DNA from: Streptomyces aureoverticillatus
GTDB lineage: Bacteria > Actinomycetota > Actinomycetes > Streptomycetales > Streptomycetaceae
Assembly: GCF_014649395.1 (NCBI RefSeq)
Contig: NZ_BMSY01000006.1
Span: 124,001-188,000 of the forward strand
Direction of reading: 5' to 3'
DNA: 64,000 nucleotides
How positions within the stretch are numbered: position 1 is the first letter of the stretch; the number at the start of each line of letters is the position of its first letter. The position numbers and the translations under genes are program-made. The notes under the pieces were generated by a model. The model was not told the origin of the DNA. It worked only from the letters and a program-made list of their open reading frames with translations, and ran no database searches. Positions 49,092 through 56,353 of the stretch are shown here, one piece after another.

Positions 49092-50362
49092 GTGACGTGG
49101 ACAAGGGGGAGATGGGTGACGTGGACAAGGGTGAGGCGAGTGACGTGGACAAGGGTGAGGGGACTGTGATCCCCGCGGAGCCCGAGGGTGCCGCGAGTCC
49201 CGGCCGGACGGACAAGCCCCTCGGCGTGGTCGCCGCCGCCATCGCCGCCGCCCCGCCCCCCTGGTGGCACTGGCGCCGCCTCCGCCGCCTCGCCCGCAAG
49301 CGTTGGACGCCCGTCGCCGCCGCGGCCGTCGCGGGCGTACTGCTCGGCGGGACCGTCGTGGCCTGGCAGGCCGAGGCCGGGCCCTTCCACGAGGAGCGGG
49401 CGTGCTGGGGCGCGCTCGACGAGGACGACGTCGCGGACGTCTTCCACGGCAAGCGGGACATCGAGTCGTCCGAAGTGGGCGTCAGTTTCGACCGCATCTC
49501 CTCGGAGGGCCCGTCCGGCCTGTGCGAACTGAAGTCGCCGCGCGGCATGCGCGTGCGCGCGCAACTGCACCGGCTCGACGACCGGTTCGGCGGCGCGCGC
49601 GACAAGTGGGCCGACGAGTACCTGTCCGCGCGGATGGCGCCGCTCGGCGGCGGACTGCTGGGCATGGCGTCGGACAGGCGCGCGTGGCTGGCGATACCGG
49701 AGGGCTGCATCGGCCGGCCGAGCGAGGACGACGGCCCCCTCGTCGTCGACATGGAGGCGGGCTGGACGACGTACGACGACGCCGTCGACACCGACGAGCG
49801 CGCCCGGCTCGCGCGCGCCGTCGTCAAGCTCGTCAACGGCTACATGGCCGACCAGGGCTGCGACAGCGAAATCGCCGACCCCACGGACCGGCTCGCCGCG
49901 CCCGCCCGGTTCCTGACCGAGAAGCGGGACGCCATCTGCGGCATCGAGGGCCTCGGCCTGCCGGGTAAGGGAGTGGGCGGCCGCTACGACCGGCCGCTGG
50001 TCACCCAGGGCGACGCCCCCGTGCGCACCTGCGACCGGGACGTGCTGTTCGGCCACCCGTCGCTGCGCCTGATGACGGTCGAGGACCCGCGGCTCGCGGT
50101 GCTCTACAAGGGCCTGTCGTTCGACGGCGGCCGGGAGGTCAAGGCCGTCGGGGACACCAAGGAGGAGTCACGCGGGCGCGGCTTCCTGCGCGAGGACATG
50201 GGGCTGTACCAGGCCTCCTGTCAGACCGGTGACGTCACCTTCCTGATCCGGGCGGACGACGGTCGTCGGGCCGCGGACATCCGCAGGCTGCTGCCGCGGT
50301 ACGTCGCCCTGGAGGCCGAGCGCATCGGGTGCGGGCCGCTGCGGCTCGTGCTGCCGTCGTGA
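49088..50362 (+). CDS. Membrane-anchored extracellular protein between kinase and regulator (2)
   Basis: 424 aa. ATG 49088 overlaps the previous stop (ATGA). N-terminus is a triple repeat of (S/G)DVDKGE encoded by 24-bp tandem units. One membrane helix (WTPVAAAAVAGVLLGGTVVAW, about 72-92) and an extracellular part with ERACWGALDEDDVADVFHGK, LCELKSPRG, DQGCDSEIADP, AICGIEGLGLPG and VALEAERIGCGPLRLVL. Paralogue of the preceding protein. Function unknown; expected to work with the two-component system. Confidence 0.78.
   Translation: MSDVDKGEMGDVDKGEASDVDKGEGTVIPAEPEGAASPGRTDKPLGVVAAAIAAAPPPWWHWRRLRRLARKRWTPVAAAAVAGVLLGGTVVAWQAEAGPFHEERACWGALDEDDVADVFHGKRDIESSEVGVSFDRISSEGPSGLCELKSPRGMRVRAQLHRLDDRFGGARDKWADEYLSARMAPLGGGLLGMASDRRAWLAIPEGCIGRPSEDDGPLVVDMEAGWTTYDDAVDTDERARLARAVVKLVNGYMADQGCDSEIADPTDRLAAPARFLTEKRDAICGIEGLGLPGKGVGGRYDRPLVTQGDAPVRTCDRDVLFGHPSLRLMTVEDPRLAVLYKGLSFDGGREVKAVGDTKEESRGRGFLREDMGLYQASCQTGDVTFLIRADDGRRAADIRRLLPRYVALEAERIGCGPLRLVLPS
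49091..49162. repeat. Three 24-bp in-frame tandem repeats at a gene start
   Basis: Units at 49091, 49115 and 49139, core GTGACGTGGACAAGGG. Codes three copies of (S/G)DVDKGE in the cytoplasmic arm. Confidence 0.8.
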
Positions 50363-50412
50363 CCGGGCCCGGCCGGGCCGGCGCGGGCGTCACGGCTCGT
50401 TACGGTAGGCGC

Positions 50413-51081
50413 ATGAAACCGATCAGGCTGCTGCTCGTCGACGACGACCCGCTGGTCCGCGCCGGGCTCTCCTTCATGCTCGGCGGCGCGGAGGACATCG
50501 AGATCGTGGGGGAGGCGGGGGACGGCAGCGAGGTCGCCGCGCTCGTCGGCGAGGTCCGGCCCGACGTCGTCCTGATGGACATCCGGATGCCGACGATGGA
50601 CGGGCTCGCCGCCACCGAGGAGCTGCGCAAGCGGCCCGACGCCCCCGAGGTCGTCGTCCTCACCACCTTCCACGCCGACGAGCAGGTGCTGCGCGCGCTG
50701 CGGGCCGGGGCCGCCGGGTTCGTCCTCAAGGACACCGCGCCGGCCGAGATCGTGTCGGCGGTGCGAGCGGTGGCCGCGGGCGAGCCGGTGCTCTCGCCCA
50801 CCGTGACGCAGCAGTTGATCTCCCAGGTGGCCGGGGGCGGCCCCGAGCTCGACCGGAAGCGGCGGGCGCTCGGGCGGCTCGACGCGCTGGGCGAGCGGGA
50901 GCGGGAGGTCGCCGTGGCCGTGGGCAGGGGCGCGTCCAACGCGGACATCGCCGCGGAGCTGTACCTGAGCGTCGCCACCGTGAAGGCGCACGTCTCCCGC
51001 ATCCTCACCAAGCTCGACCTCAACAACCGCGTCCAGATCGCCCTCCTGGTCCACGACGCGGGGCTGCTGAACGAGGGGTGA
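50413..51081 (+). CDS. NarL/FixJ-type response regulator
   Basis: 222 aa. Receiver with acidic pair in LLLVDDDPLVRAGLSFML, phospho-accepting Asp in DVVLMDIRMPTMDGLAA (about residue 55) and Lys in FVLKDTAP. C-terminal LuxR HTH: LGEREREVAVAVGRGASNADIAAELYLSVATVKAHVSRILTKL. ATG 50413 with TAGG upstream. Partner of the kinase at 46501; the two intervening genes are the likely targets or sensors. Confidence 0.92.
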   Translation: MKPIRLLLVDDDPLVRAGLSFMLGGAEDIEIVGEAGDGSEVAALVGEVRPDVVLMDIRMPTMDGLAATEELRKRPDAPEVVVLTTFHADEQVLRALRAGAAGFVLKDTAPAEIVSAVRAVAAGEPVLSPTVTQQLISQVAGGGPELDRKRRALGRLDALGEREREVAVAVGRGASNADIAAELYLSVATVKAHVSRILTKLDLNNRVQIALLVHDAGLLNEG

Positions 51082-51280
51082 GCCGGGCTCCGGCCGAGTA
51101 GTCGGGCTTCGGCCGAGTGAGGGGCGGCCTGGCGCCGGGCGAGCGGGGCGCGTCCCGGGTCCGGGCGGCCGAGGTGTACGTCCCGGCTTCGGGCGGGCGA
51201 GGCGTGGCCCGGCTCCGGTCCCGGGAACTCGGCCCGCCCGCCCGTGCGTTGAGGGGGTACGGCAACCGGAGGGGGCTCGT

Positions 51281-52468
51281 ATGGCGGAGAGCGTCGACCT
51301 CGCGGCGTACGGCCCCGGGTTCGTCACCGACCCCCACGCCGTCTACGCGGAACTCCGCGCCGTGGCCCCGGTCCACCGCGTCCGCTTCCCACCACCGGAC
51401 CACGAGGACGACGTCTACTTGATCGTGGGGTACGAAGAGGCGAGGGCGGCCCTCGCCGACCCCCGCCTCGTCAAGTCCGCCGCGGCCGTGGGCGTCCAGT
51501 TCTCCGACGAGGCGCTGATCGGCACCAACCTGCTGATGGCGGACCCGCCCCAGCACACGCGCCTGCGCAAGCTCATCGCCCGCGAGTTCACCGCCCGCCG
51601 CGTCGAGGCGCTGCGCCCCCGGATCCAGGAGATCACGGACGGCCTCCTGGACGAGATGCTCGCCGCGGGTGACCGCGCCGACCTCGTCGAGGCCCTCGCC
51701 TTCCCGCTGCCCATCACGGTCATCTGTGAACTCCTCGGCGTTCCCGACATGGACCGCGCGGCGTTCCGCAGGATGTCGAACGCGGTCGTCTCCCCGCCCA
51801 CCACCGAGGTGTGGGACGCGACGCTGGCGGAAATCGCCGCCTATCTGGACGAGTTGATCGAGGACAAGCGCACCACCGCCGCGGGCGACGACCTGCTCGG
51901 CGCCCTGATCCGCACGACGGCGGAGGACGGCGACCGGCTCTCGGCGCGAGAGCTCCGCGCGATGGCCTTCCTGCTGCTGATAGCGGGCCACGAGACGACG
52001 GTCGGCCTGATCTCCCACGCGGTGTACGCCCTGCTCACCCACCCCCGTCAACTCGCCGAGCTGCGCGCCGACATGTCCCTCCTGGACGGTGCCGTCGAGG
52101 AGACCCTGCGCCACGAGGGACCGGTGGAGAACGCGACGCACCGCTTCACCGCCGAGCCCGTCGAGATCGGCGGCACGGTGATCCCGGCGGGCTCCGCCGT
52201 CATCGTCGGCCTCGCCGCGGCCGACCGCGACCCGCACCGCTTCCCCGCCCCCGACGACTTCGACATCCACCGCGCCCCGCAGGGACATGTGGCCTTCGGG
52301 CACGGCATCCACTTCTGCCTGGGCGCTCCGCTCGCCCGCGTGGAGGGGAAGGTGGCCATCGGCTCGCTCCTGGAGCGCTGCCCGCAACTCGCCCTGGACG
52401 GCGCGCCGCCGGAGTGGAAGCCGGGGCTGCTGATGCGGGGCATGCGCCACCTGGGGGTGCGGTGGTAG
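51281..52468 (+). CDS. Cytochrome P450
   Basis: 395 aa, typical bacterial P450 length. I-helix AGHETTVG (about 235), K-helix ExxR in VEETLRHEGPVENATHR, and the haem loop FGHGIHFCLGAPLARVEGKVAI (Cys near 347). Uses ferredoxin and O2 to hydroxylate a small organic substrate, unknown. ATG 51281 follows GGAGGGGG. The 199 bp upstream, after the regulator gene, hold only low-complexity GC-rich sequence. The thioesterase follows after 10 bp, so the two form an operon. Confidence 0.92.
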   Translation: MAESVDLAAYGPGFVTDPHAVYAELRAVAPVHRVRFPPPDHEDDVYLIVGYEEARAALADPRLVKSAAAVGVQFSDEALIGTNLLMADPPQHTRLRKLIAREFTARRVEALRPRIQEITDGLLDEMLAAGDRADLVEALAFPLPITVICELLGVPDMDRAAFRRMSNAVVSPPTTEVWDATLAEIAAYLDELIEDKRTTAAGDDLLGALIRTTAEDGDRLSARELRAMAFLLLIAGHETTVGLISHAVYALLTHPRQLAELRADMSLLDGAVEETLRHEGPVENATHRFTAEPVEIGGTVIPAGSAVIVGLAAADRDPHRFPAPDDFDIHRAPQGHVAFGHGIHFCLGAPLARVEGKVAIGSLLERCPQLALDGAPPEWKPGLLMRGMRHLGVRW

Positions 52469-52478
52469 AAGTCGCTCT

Positions 52479-52997
52479 GTGACGGAACACGACCAAGACC
52501 AAGACCAAGACCAAGACCAAGACCAAGACCAAGACCAAGACCAAGGCCGAGACCAAGACAAGGAGCGGGGCCGCGGCCCCGCCGGGGCGCTCGACCTCGC
52601 CCTGGCCCAGAAGACCCTCGCCGCCCAGCCGTTCAGCCTCCACGTGGGCGCCGAGGTCACCGCCTTCGGGGACGGCGCGGCCACGCTGGAGATCCCCGTG
52701 CGCGGCGAACTCCTCCAGCAGAACGGCTTCGTGCACGGCGGCGTGCTGGCGTACGCGGCGGACAACAGCATCACGTTCGCCGCCGGCGCCGCGCTCGGTC
52801 CCGCGGTCCTGACGTCCGGATTCTCCATCCAGTACGTACGCCCCGCGACCGGGTCCAGGCTGGTGGCCCGCGCGACGGTCGCGCACGCGACCCGCCGTCA
52901 GGCCGTCGTCCGCTGCGACGTGTTCGCCGTGGCCGACGACGGCGCCGAGTCGCTGTGCGCGATGGCCCAGGGCACGGTCCGCACCGCGTCGACCTGA
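52479..52997 (+). CDS. PaaI-type hotdog thioesterase with (Asp-Gln)9 N-terminal tract
   Basis: 172 aa. The first about 28 residues include nine DQ dipeptides encoded by a GACCAA hexamer array. The rest is a PaaI-type thioesterase: LLQQNGFVHGGVLAYAADNS with the HGG active-site stretch and conserved Asp/Asn, then GFSIQYVRPATGSRLVARATV. Hydrolyses aryl- or acyl-CoA. GTG 52479 is 10 bp after the P450 stop; weak ribosome site. Its TGA is immediately followed by a 21-bp inverted-repeat element. Confidence 0.85.
   Translation: MTEHDQDQDQDQDQDQDQDQDQGRDQDKERGRGPAGALDLALAQKTLAAQPFSLHVGAEVTAFGDGAATLEIPVRGELLQQNGFVHGGVLAYAADNSITFAAGAALGPAVLTSGFSIQYVRPATGSRLVARATVAHATRRQAVVRCDVFAVADDGAESLCAMAQGTVRTAST
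52491..52556. repeat. Hexanucleotide array (GACCAA)9 plus degenerate units
   Basis: Nine perfect copies from 52491 to 52544, one degenerate (GGCCGA), one more perfect (52551-52556). In frame, so length change alters protein length but not frame. Such an array is prone to slippage. Confidence 0.9.
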
Positions 52998-53082
52998 GAG
53001 CCTGTCTTTGAACCCCCGCCTGCGCCCCGGCGTCCGGTGCGCCCGCGCTCCGCGCGAACGACGGGGGTTCAAAGACAGGCTC
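52998..53082. mobile_element. 85-bp MITE-like element with 21-bp terminal inverted repeats
   Basis: Left end GAGCCTGTCTTTGAACCCCC (52998 onward) and right end 53062-53082 are perfect 21-bp inverted repeats. They are flanked by TGA on both sides (52995-52997 and 53083-53085), a 3-bp TNA duplication as in some IS5-family groups. No coding capacity. The left TGA is the thioesterase stop codon, so the element inserted there without disrupting the gene. It could also simply act as a terminator. Confidence 0.5.
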
Positions 53083-53161
53083 TGAACCGCGCCCCGCCGG
53101 GCCCGCCACCCCTGGGGCCTTCAGGCCCCGGCCCACGGGGCGCTCAGCCCTCGTGGAGCGC

Positions 53162-54193
53162 TCAGCCCCCGTCGATCTCCGCCATCCGCACCGGCCGCCG
53201 CTCGGCCCGCGACAGCTCGCACGCCTCCGCGATCCGCAGCGCGTGCAGCGCCTCGCGGCCGTCGCAGGGGTTCTCCCGCTCGCCGCGCACGACGTCCACG
53301 AACGCGGCGAGCTCCGCCTCGTACGCGGGCGCGAAGCGCTCCAGGAAGCCGGGCCACGGCTTGTCGGGGGCGGCCGGGCCGTCCGGCTCGGCGGAGGTGA
53401 GCGGGGTGCGGTCGGTCACGCCGACGGCCACCTGGTCGTCCTCGCCCGCGAGTTCCATGCGTACGTCGTAGCCCGCGCCGTTGCAGCGCGTCGCCGTCGC
53501 CGTGGCCAGCGCCCCGTCGTCGAGCGTGAGCAGCACCGCGGCCGTGTCGACGTCGCCCGCCTCGCGGAACATCGCGGGGCCCGCGTCGGACCCCGTCGCG
53601 TACACCTCCACCACCTCGCGGCCGGTGACCCAGCGCAGTATGTCGAAGTCGTGCACCAGGCAGTCGCGGTAGAGGCCGCCGGAGAGCGGCAGATAGGCGG
53701 CGGGCGGCGGTGCCGGATCCGACGTCATGGCCCGCACCGTGTGCAGCCGCCCGAGCCGGCCCGCCCGCACCGCCTCGCGCGCCGCCGCGTACCCGGCGTC
53801 GAAGCGCCGCTGGAAGCCGAGCTGCAGCACCGTGCCCGCGGCCTCGACCTCGGCGAGCGCGGCCAGGGTGCCCGGCAGGTCGAGCGCGATGGGCTTCTCG
53901 CAGAACACCGGAAGGCCCGCCCGCGCCGCCCTGCCGATCAGCTCCGCGTGCGCCGACGTCGCCGCCGTGATCACCAGGGCGTCCACCCCGGAGTCCGCCG
54001 TCCCCGGGGAGCCCGCCGCCGCGAACAGCGCGTCCACCGACGGCGCCGCCTCCGCTCCCACCCGGGCCGCGAGGTCCGCCGCCCGCGTGGCGTCCACGTC
54101 CGCGACGACGAGCGAGTCCACCCCCGGATGGCGGGCCAGGGCCGCCGAGTGGAAGGTGCCGATACGTCCCGTTCCGATCAGTCCGATGCGCAT
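53162..54193 (-). CDS. Gfo/Idh/MocA-family dehydrogenase (inositol 2-dehydrogenase-like)
   Basis: 343 aa. NAD-binding RIGLIGTGRIGTFHSAALARH at the N-terminus, VFCEKPIALD (catalytic Lys of the EKP motif, about residue 98) and GGLYRDCLVHDFDILRWVTG with conserved Asp and His. Close to IolG-type enzymes that oxidise myo-inositol or a related sugar to the keto form. ATG 54193 follows AAGGTGGG. Divergent from the GntR gene; a shared motif lies in the -35 region. Confidence 0.88.
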   Translation of the reverse strand: MRIGLIGTGRIGTFHSAALARHPGVDSLVVADVDATRAADLAARVGAEAAPSVDALFAAAGSPGTADSGVDALVITAATSAHAELIGRAARAGLPVFCEKPIALDLPGTLAALAEVEAAGTVLQLGFQRRFDAGYAAAREAVRAGRLGRLHTVRAMTSDPAPPPAAYLPLSGGLYRDCLVHDFDILRWVTGREVVEVYATGSDAGPAMFREAGDVDTAAVLLTLDDGALATATATRCNGAGYDVRMELAGEDDQVAVGVTDRTPLTSAEPDGPAAPDKPWPGFLERFAPAYEAELAAFVDVVRGERENPCDGREALHALRIAEACELSRAERRPVRMAEIDGG

Positions 54194-54224
54194 GGGCCCC
54201 ACCTTCGCCAGGCACCCGCGCCCC

Positions 54225-54246
54225 TGTCAATGCTTTGTCCTGACAA
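54225..54246. promoter_or_regulatory. GntR operator candidate, dehydrogenase side
   Basis: On the minus strand: TTGTC-AG-GACAA, then AGCATTGACA. TTGACA is a plausible -35 for the dehydrogenase gene. The 14-nt GACAAAGCATTGAC recurs at 55132 with one extra T. Confidence 0.62.
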
Positions 54247-54295
54247 CAGAACTTCCGAACTTCCCGTCATCATCTCCCCGGACTACGCTCACCCC

Positions 54296-55084
54296 GTGAC
54301 CGAACCAGCAGCAGCCAAAGCCGCCAAACCGGCCGTGGACCCCACCGTGGCCCTGCATCTCGGCGTCGACCGCAGCAGCCCGGTCCCGCTGTACTTCCAG
54401 CTCGCGCAGCAACTGGAGGCGGCGATCGAGCGCGGCGCCCTCACCCCCGGCAGCCTCCTCGGCAACGAGATCGAGCTGGCAGGACGCCTCGGCCTGTCCC
54501 GGCCCACCGTCCGCCAGGCCATCCAGTCCCTCGTCGACAAGGGCCTCCTGGTGCGCCGCCGCGGCGTCGGCACCCAGGTCGTGCACAGCCAGGTCAAGCG
54601 CCCACTGGAGCTCAGCAGCCTGTACGACGACCTGGAGGCGGCCGGGCAGCGCCCCGAGACCCGGGTCCTGCGCAACGTCGTCGAGCCCGCGAGCGCCGAG
54701 ACCGCGGCCGCCCTCGGCGTCGCCGAGGGCAGCGACGTACACCTGGTGGAGCGGCTGCGCCTCGCGCACGGCGAGCCCATGGCGCACCTGCGCAACCACA
54801 TCCCGGCCGGACTGCTCCCGCTGGACACCGAGCGCCTGGAGGCCACCGGGCTCTACCGCCTGATGCGCGCCGCGGGCATCACCCTGCACAGCGCGCGGCA
54901 GTCCGTCGGCGCCCGCGCCGCCGGGGCCGACGAGGCCGGGCTGCTCGCCGAGACCGAGGGCGCGCCGCTGCTCACGATGCAGCGCACGACCTTCGACGAC
55001 ACCGGCCGCGCGGTCGAGTTCGGCTCGCACATCTACCGGGCCTCGCGGTACTCCTTCGAGTTCCAGCTTCTCGTACGGCCGTAG
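54296..55084 (+). CDS. GntR-family (HutC-type) repressor of the sugar/inositol cluster
   Basis: 262 aa. GntR HTH at about 35-95 (PLYFQLAQQLEAAIERGALTPG, EIELAGRLGLSRPTVRQAIQSLVDKGLLVRRRGVGTQV) and a UTRA/HutC effector domain (VVEPASAETAAALGVAEGS, VERLRLAHGEPMAHLRNHIP, FEFQLLVRP). GTG 54296 has no ribosome site but a TACGCT hexamer ends 6 nt upstream, so leaderless is plausible. Probably represses the dehydrogenase and the ABC operon through the conserved motif. Confidence 0.88.
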   Translation: MTEPAAAKAAKPAVDPTVALHLGVDRSSPVPLYFQLAQQLEAAIERGALTPGSLLGNEIELAGRLGLSRPTVRQAIQSLVDKGLLVRRRGVGTQVVHSQVKRPLELSSLYDDLEAAGQRPETRVLRNVVEPASAETAAALGVAEGSDVHLVERLRLAHGEPMAHLRNHIPAGLLPLDTERLEATGLYRLMRAAGITLHSARQSVGARAAGADEAGLLAETEGAPLLTMQRTTFDDTGRAVEFGSHIYRASRYSFEFQLLVRP

Positions 55085-55125
55085 GAAGCCTCGTACGGCC
55101 GGGGCTGCCCCCACAGCCGTAAGAA

Positions 55126-55170
55126 TGTTCTGACAAAGTCATTGACGCTGCCGGGGCGCACCGCTAAAAC
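55126..55170 (+). promoter_or_regulatory. ABC-operon promoter with GntR operator candidate
   Basis: TGTTCTGACAAAGTCATTGAC (55126-55146) overlaps the -35 TTGACG (55142-55147); -10 TAAAAC (55165-55170) follows after 17 bp. Repressor binding would block polymerase. Confidence 0.65.
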
Positions 55171-55215
55171 TCCCACCAGCCGCACGGGGCGGCCGGGAGA
55201 AGAGGTGGACCCACC

Positions 55216-56205
55216 ATGCGCACAGCCCGCACGGCAGCAGCCCTCATCGCGGTCGTCGCGCTCGCGGCAGGCTGCAGCAGCTCAGGTGGCAAGGACGACG
55301 AGAACGACGGAAACGGCGGTGGCGGCGGCAAGGCCGTGGACACCCCGCGCCTGAAGATCGCGATGGTGACGCACTCCGGCGAGGGCGACACCTTCTGGGA
55401 CATCGTCCAGACCGGCGCCAAGGAGGCGGCGAAGAAGGACAACGTCGAGTTCCTGTACTCCAACGACAAGGAGGGCAAGGGCCAGGCGGAGCTCGTCCAG
55501 ACCGCGATCGACAAGAAGGTCGACGGGATCGTGGTGACGCTCGCCAAGCCGGAGGCGATGAAGAGCGTGCTCGGCAAGGCACGGGCGGCCGGCATCCCGG
55601 TCGTCACGATCAACTCGGGCGGCGAGTTCTCCGCCCGCTTCGGCGCGCTGAGCCACATCGGGCAGGACGAGACCGTGGCGGGCGAGGCCGTCGGCGACGA
55701 GCTGACGAAGCGGGGCAGGAAGAAGGTCCTGTGTGTGATCCACGAACAGGGCAACGTCTCGCTGGAGCAGCGCTGTGCGGGCGTGAAGAAGACCTTCGGC
55801 GGGGCGGTGGACAACCTGAACGTCGACGGCACCAACGCGCCCGGCGCCCAGTCGTCCATCAGCGCGAAGCTGCAGGCGACCAAGGGCATCGACGCGGTCG
55901 TCACGCTGGGCGCGCCGATCGCCGCGGTCTCCGTGAAGGCCAAGGAGGACGCGGGCAGCGAGGCCGAGATCGACACCTTCGACCTGAACGCCGAGGTGGT
56001 CAAGCGGCTCAAGGCCGGCGAGGTCGGCTTCGCCGTCGACCAGCAGCCCTACCTCCAGGGCTACCTCGCGATCGACGAACTGTGGCTGTACAAGACCAAC
56101 GCGAACGTCCTCGGCGGCGGCAAACCGGTCCTGACCGGCCCCGCCGTGGTCACCAGGAAGGACGTGCCGAAGCTGGAGAAGTACACCGCGCGCGGTACCC
56201 GATGA
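55216..56205 (+). CDS. Sugar-binding lipoprotein, ABC system (paralogue 1)
   Basis: 329 aa. Lipobox ALAAGCSSSG (Cys20). Type-1 periplasmic-binding fold of the ribose/xylose group: IAMVTHSGEGDTFWDIVQTGAKEAA, DGIVVTLAKPEAM, IPVVTINSGG, HIGQDETVAGEAVGDEL, IDAVVTLGAPIAAV, FAVDQQPYLQGY. Delivers a sugar or polyol to the permease at 57364; substrate uncertain, inositol likely from the neighbouring dehydrogenase. ATG 55216 has AGAGG upstream. The next gene is a close paralogue. Confidence 0.9.
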   Translation: MRTARTAAALIAVVALAAGCSSSGGKDDENDGNGGGGGKAVDTPRLKIAMVTHSGEGDTFWDIVQTGAKEAAKKDNVEFLYSNDKEGKGQAELVQTAIDKKVDGIVVTLAKPEAMKSVLGKARAAGIPVVTINSGGEFSARFGALSHIGQDETVAGEAVGDELTKRGRKKVLCVIHEQGNVSLEQRCAGVKKTFGGAVDNLNVDGTNAPGAQSSISAKLQATKGIDAVVTLGAPIAAVSVKAKEDAGSEAEIDTFDLNAEVVKRLKAGEVGFAVDQQPYLQGYLAIDELWLYKTNANVLGGGKPVLTGPAVVTRKDVPKLEKYTARGTR

Positions 56206-56237
56206 CCACACGGGTGATCCGCGTGACCGATACTTGG

Positions 56238-56268
56238 GCGGCCGGGTCCGGGCAGCGGACCCGGCCGC
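56238..56268 (+). terminator. Intra-operon hairpin between the two binding-protein genes
   Basis: GCGGCCGGGTCCG (56238-56250) pairs perfectly with 56256-56268; 5-nt loop. 32 bp after the first binding-protein stop. Could terminate or attenuate readthrough so that the first binding protein is made in excess, or protect its mRNA. Confidence 0.65.
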
Positions 56269-56353
56269 ACCGAGAAGCACGGCAGGGCGCGGCGGGACCG
56301 CGAGCACTGCGAAACGCACTGCAAACACTGCAAAGCAAGAAGGGCACGGCGAC

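Noticed and set aside
51082..51280. GC-rich 199-bp gap before P450 as a hidden gene
   Set aside because: Short repeated CGGGCTTCGGCCGAG-like text without a ribosome site or coding bias; read as intergenic.
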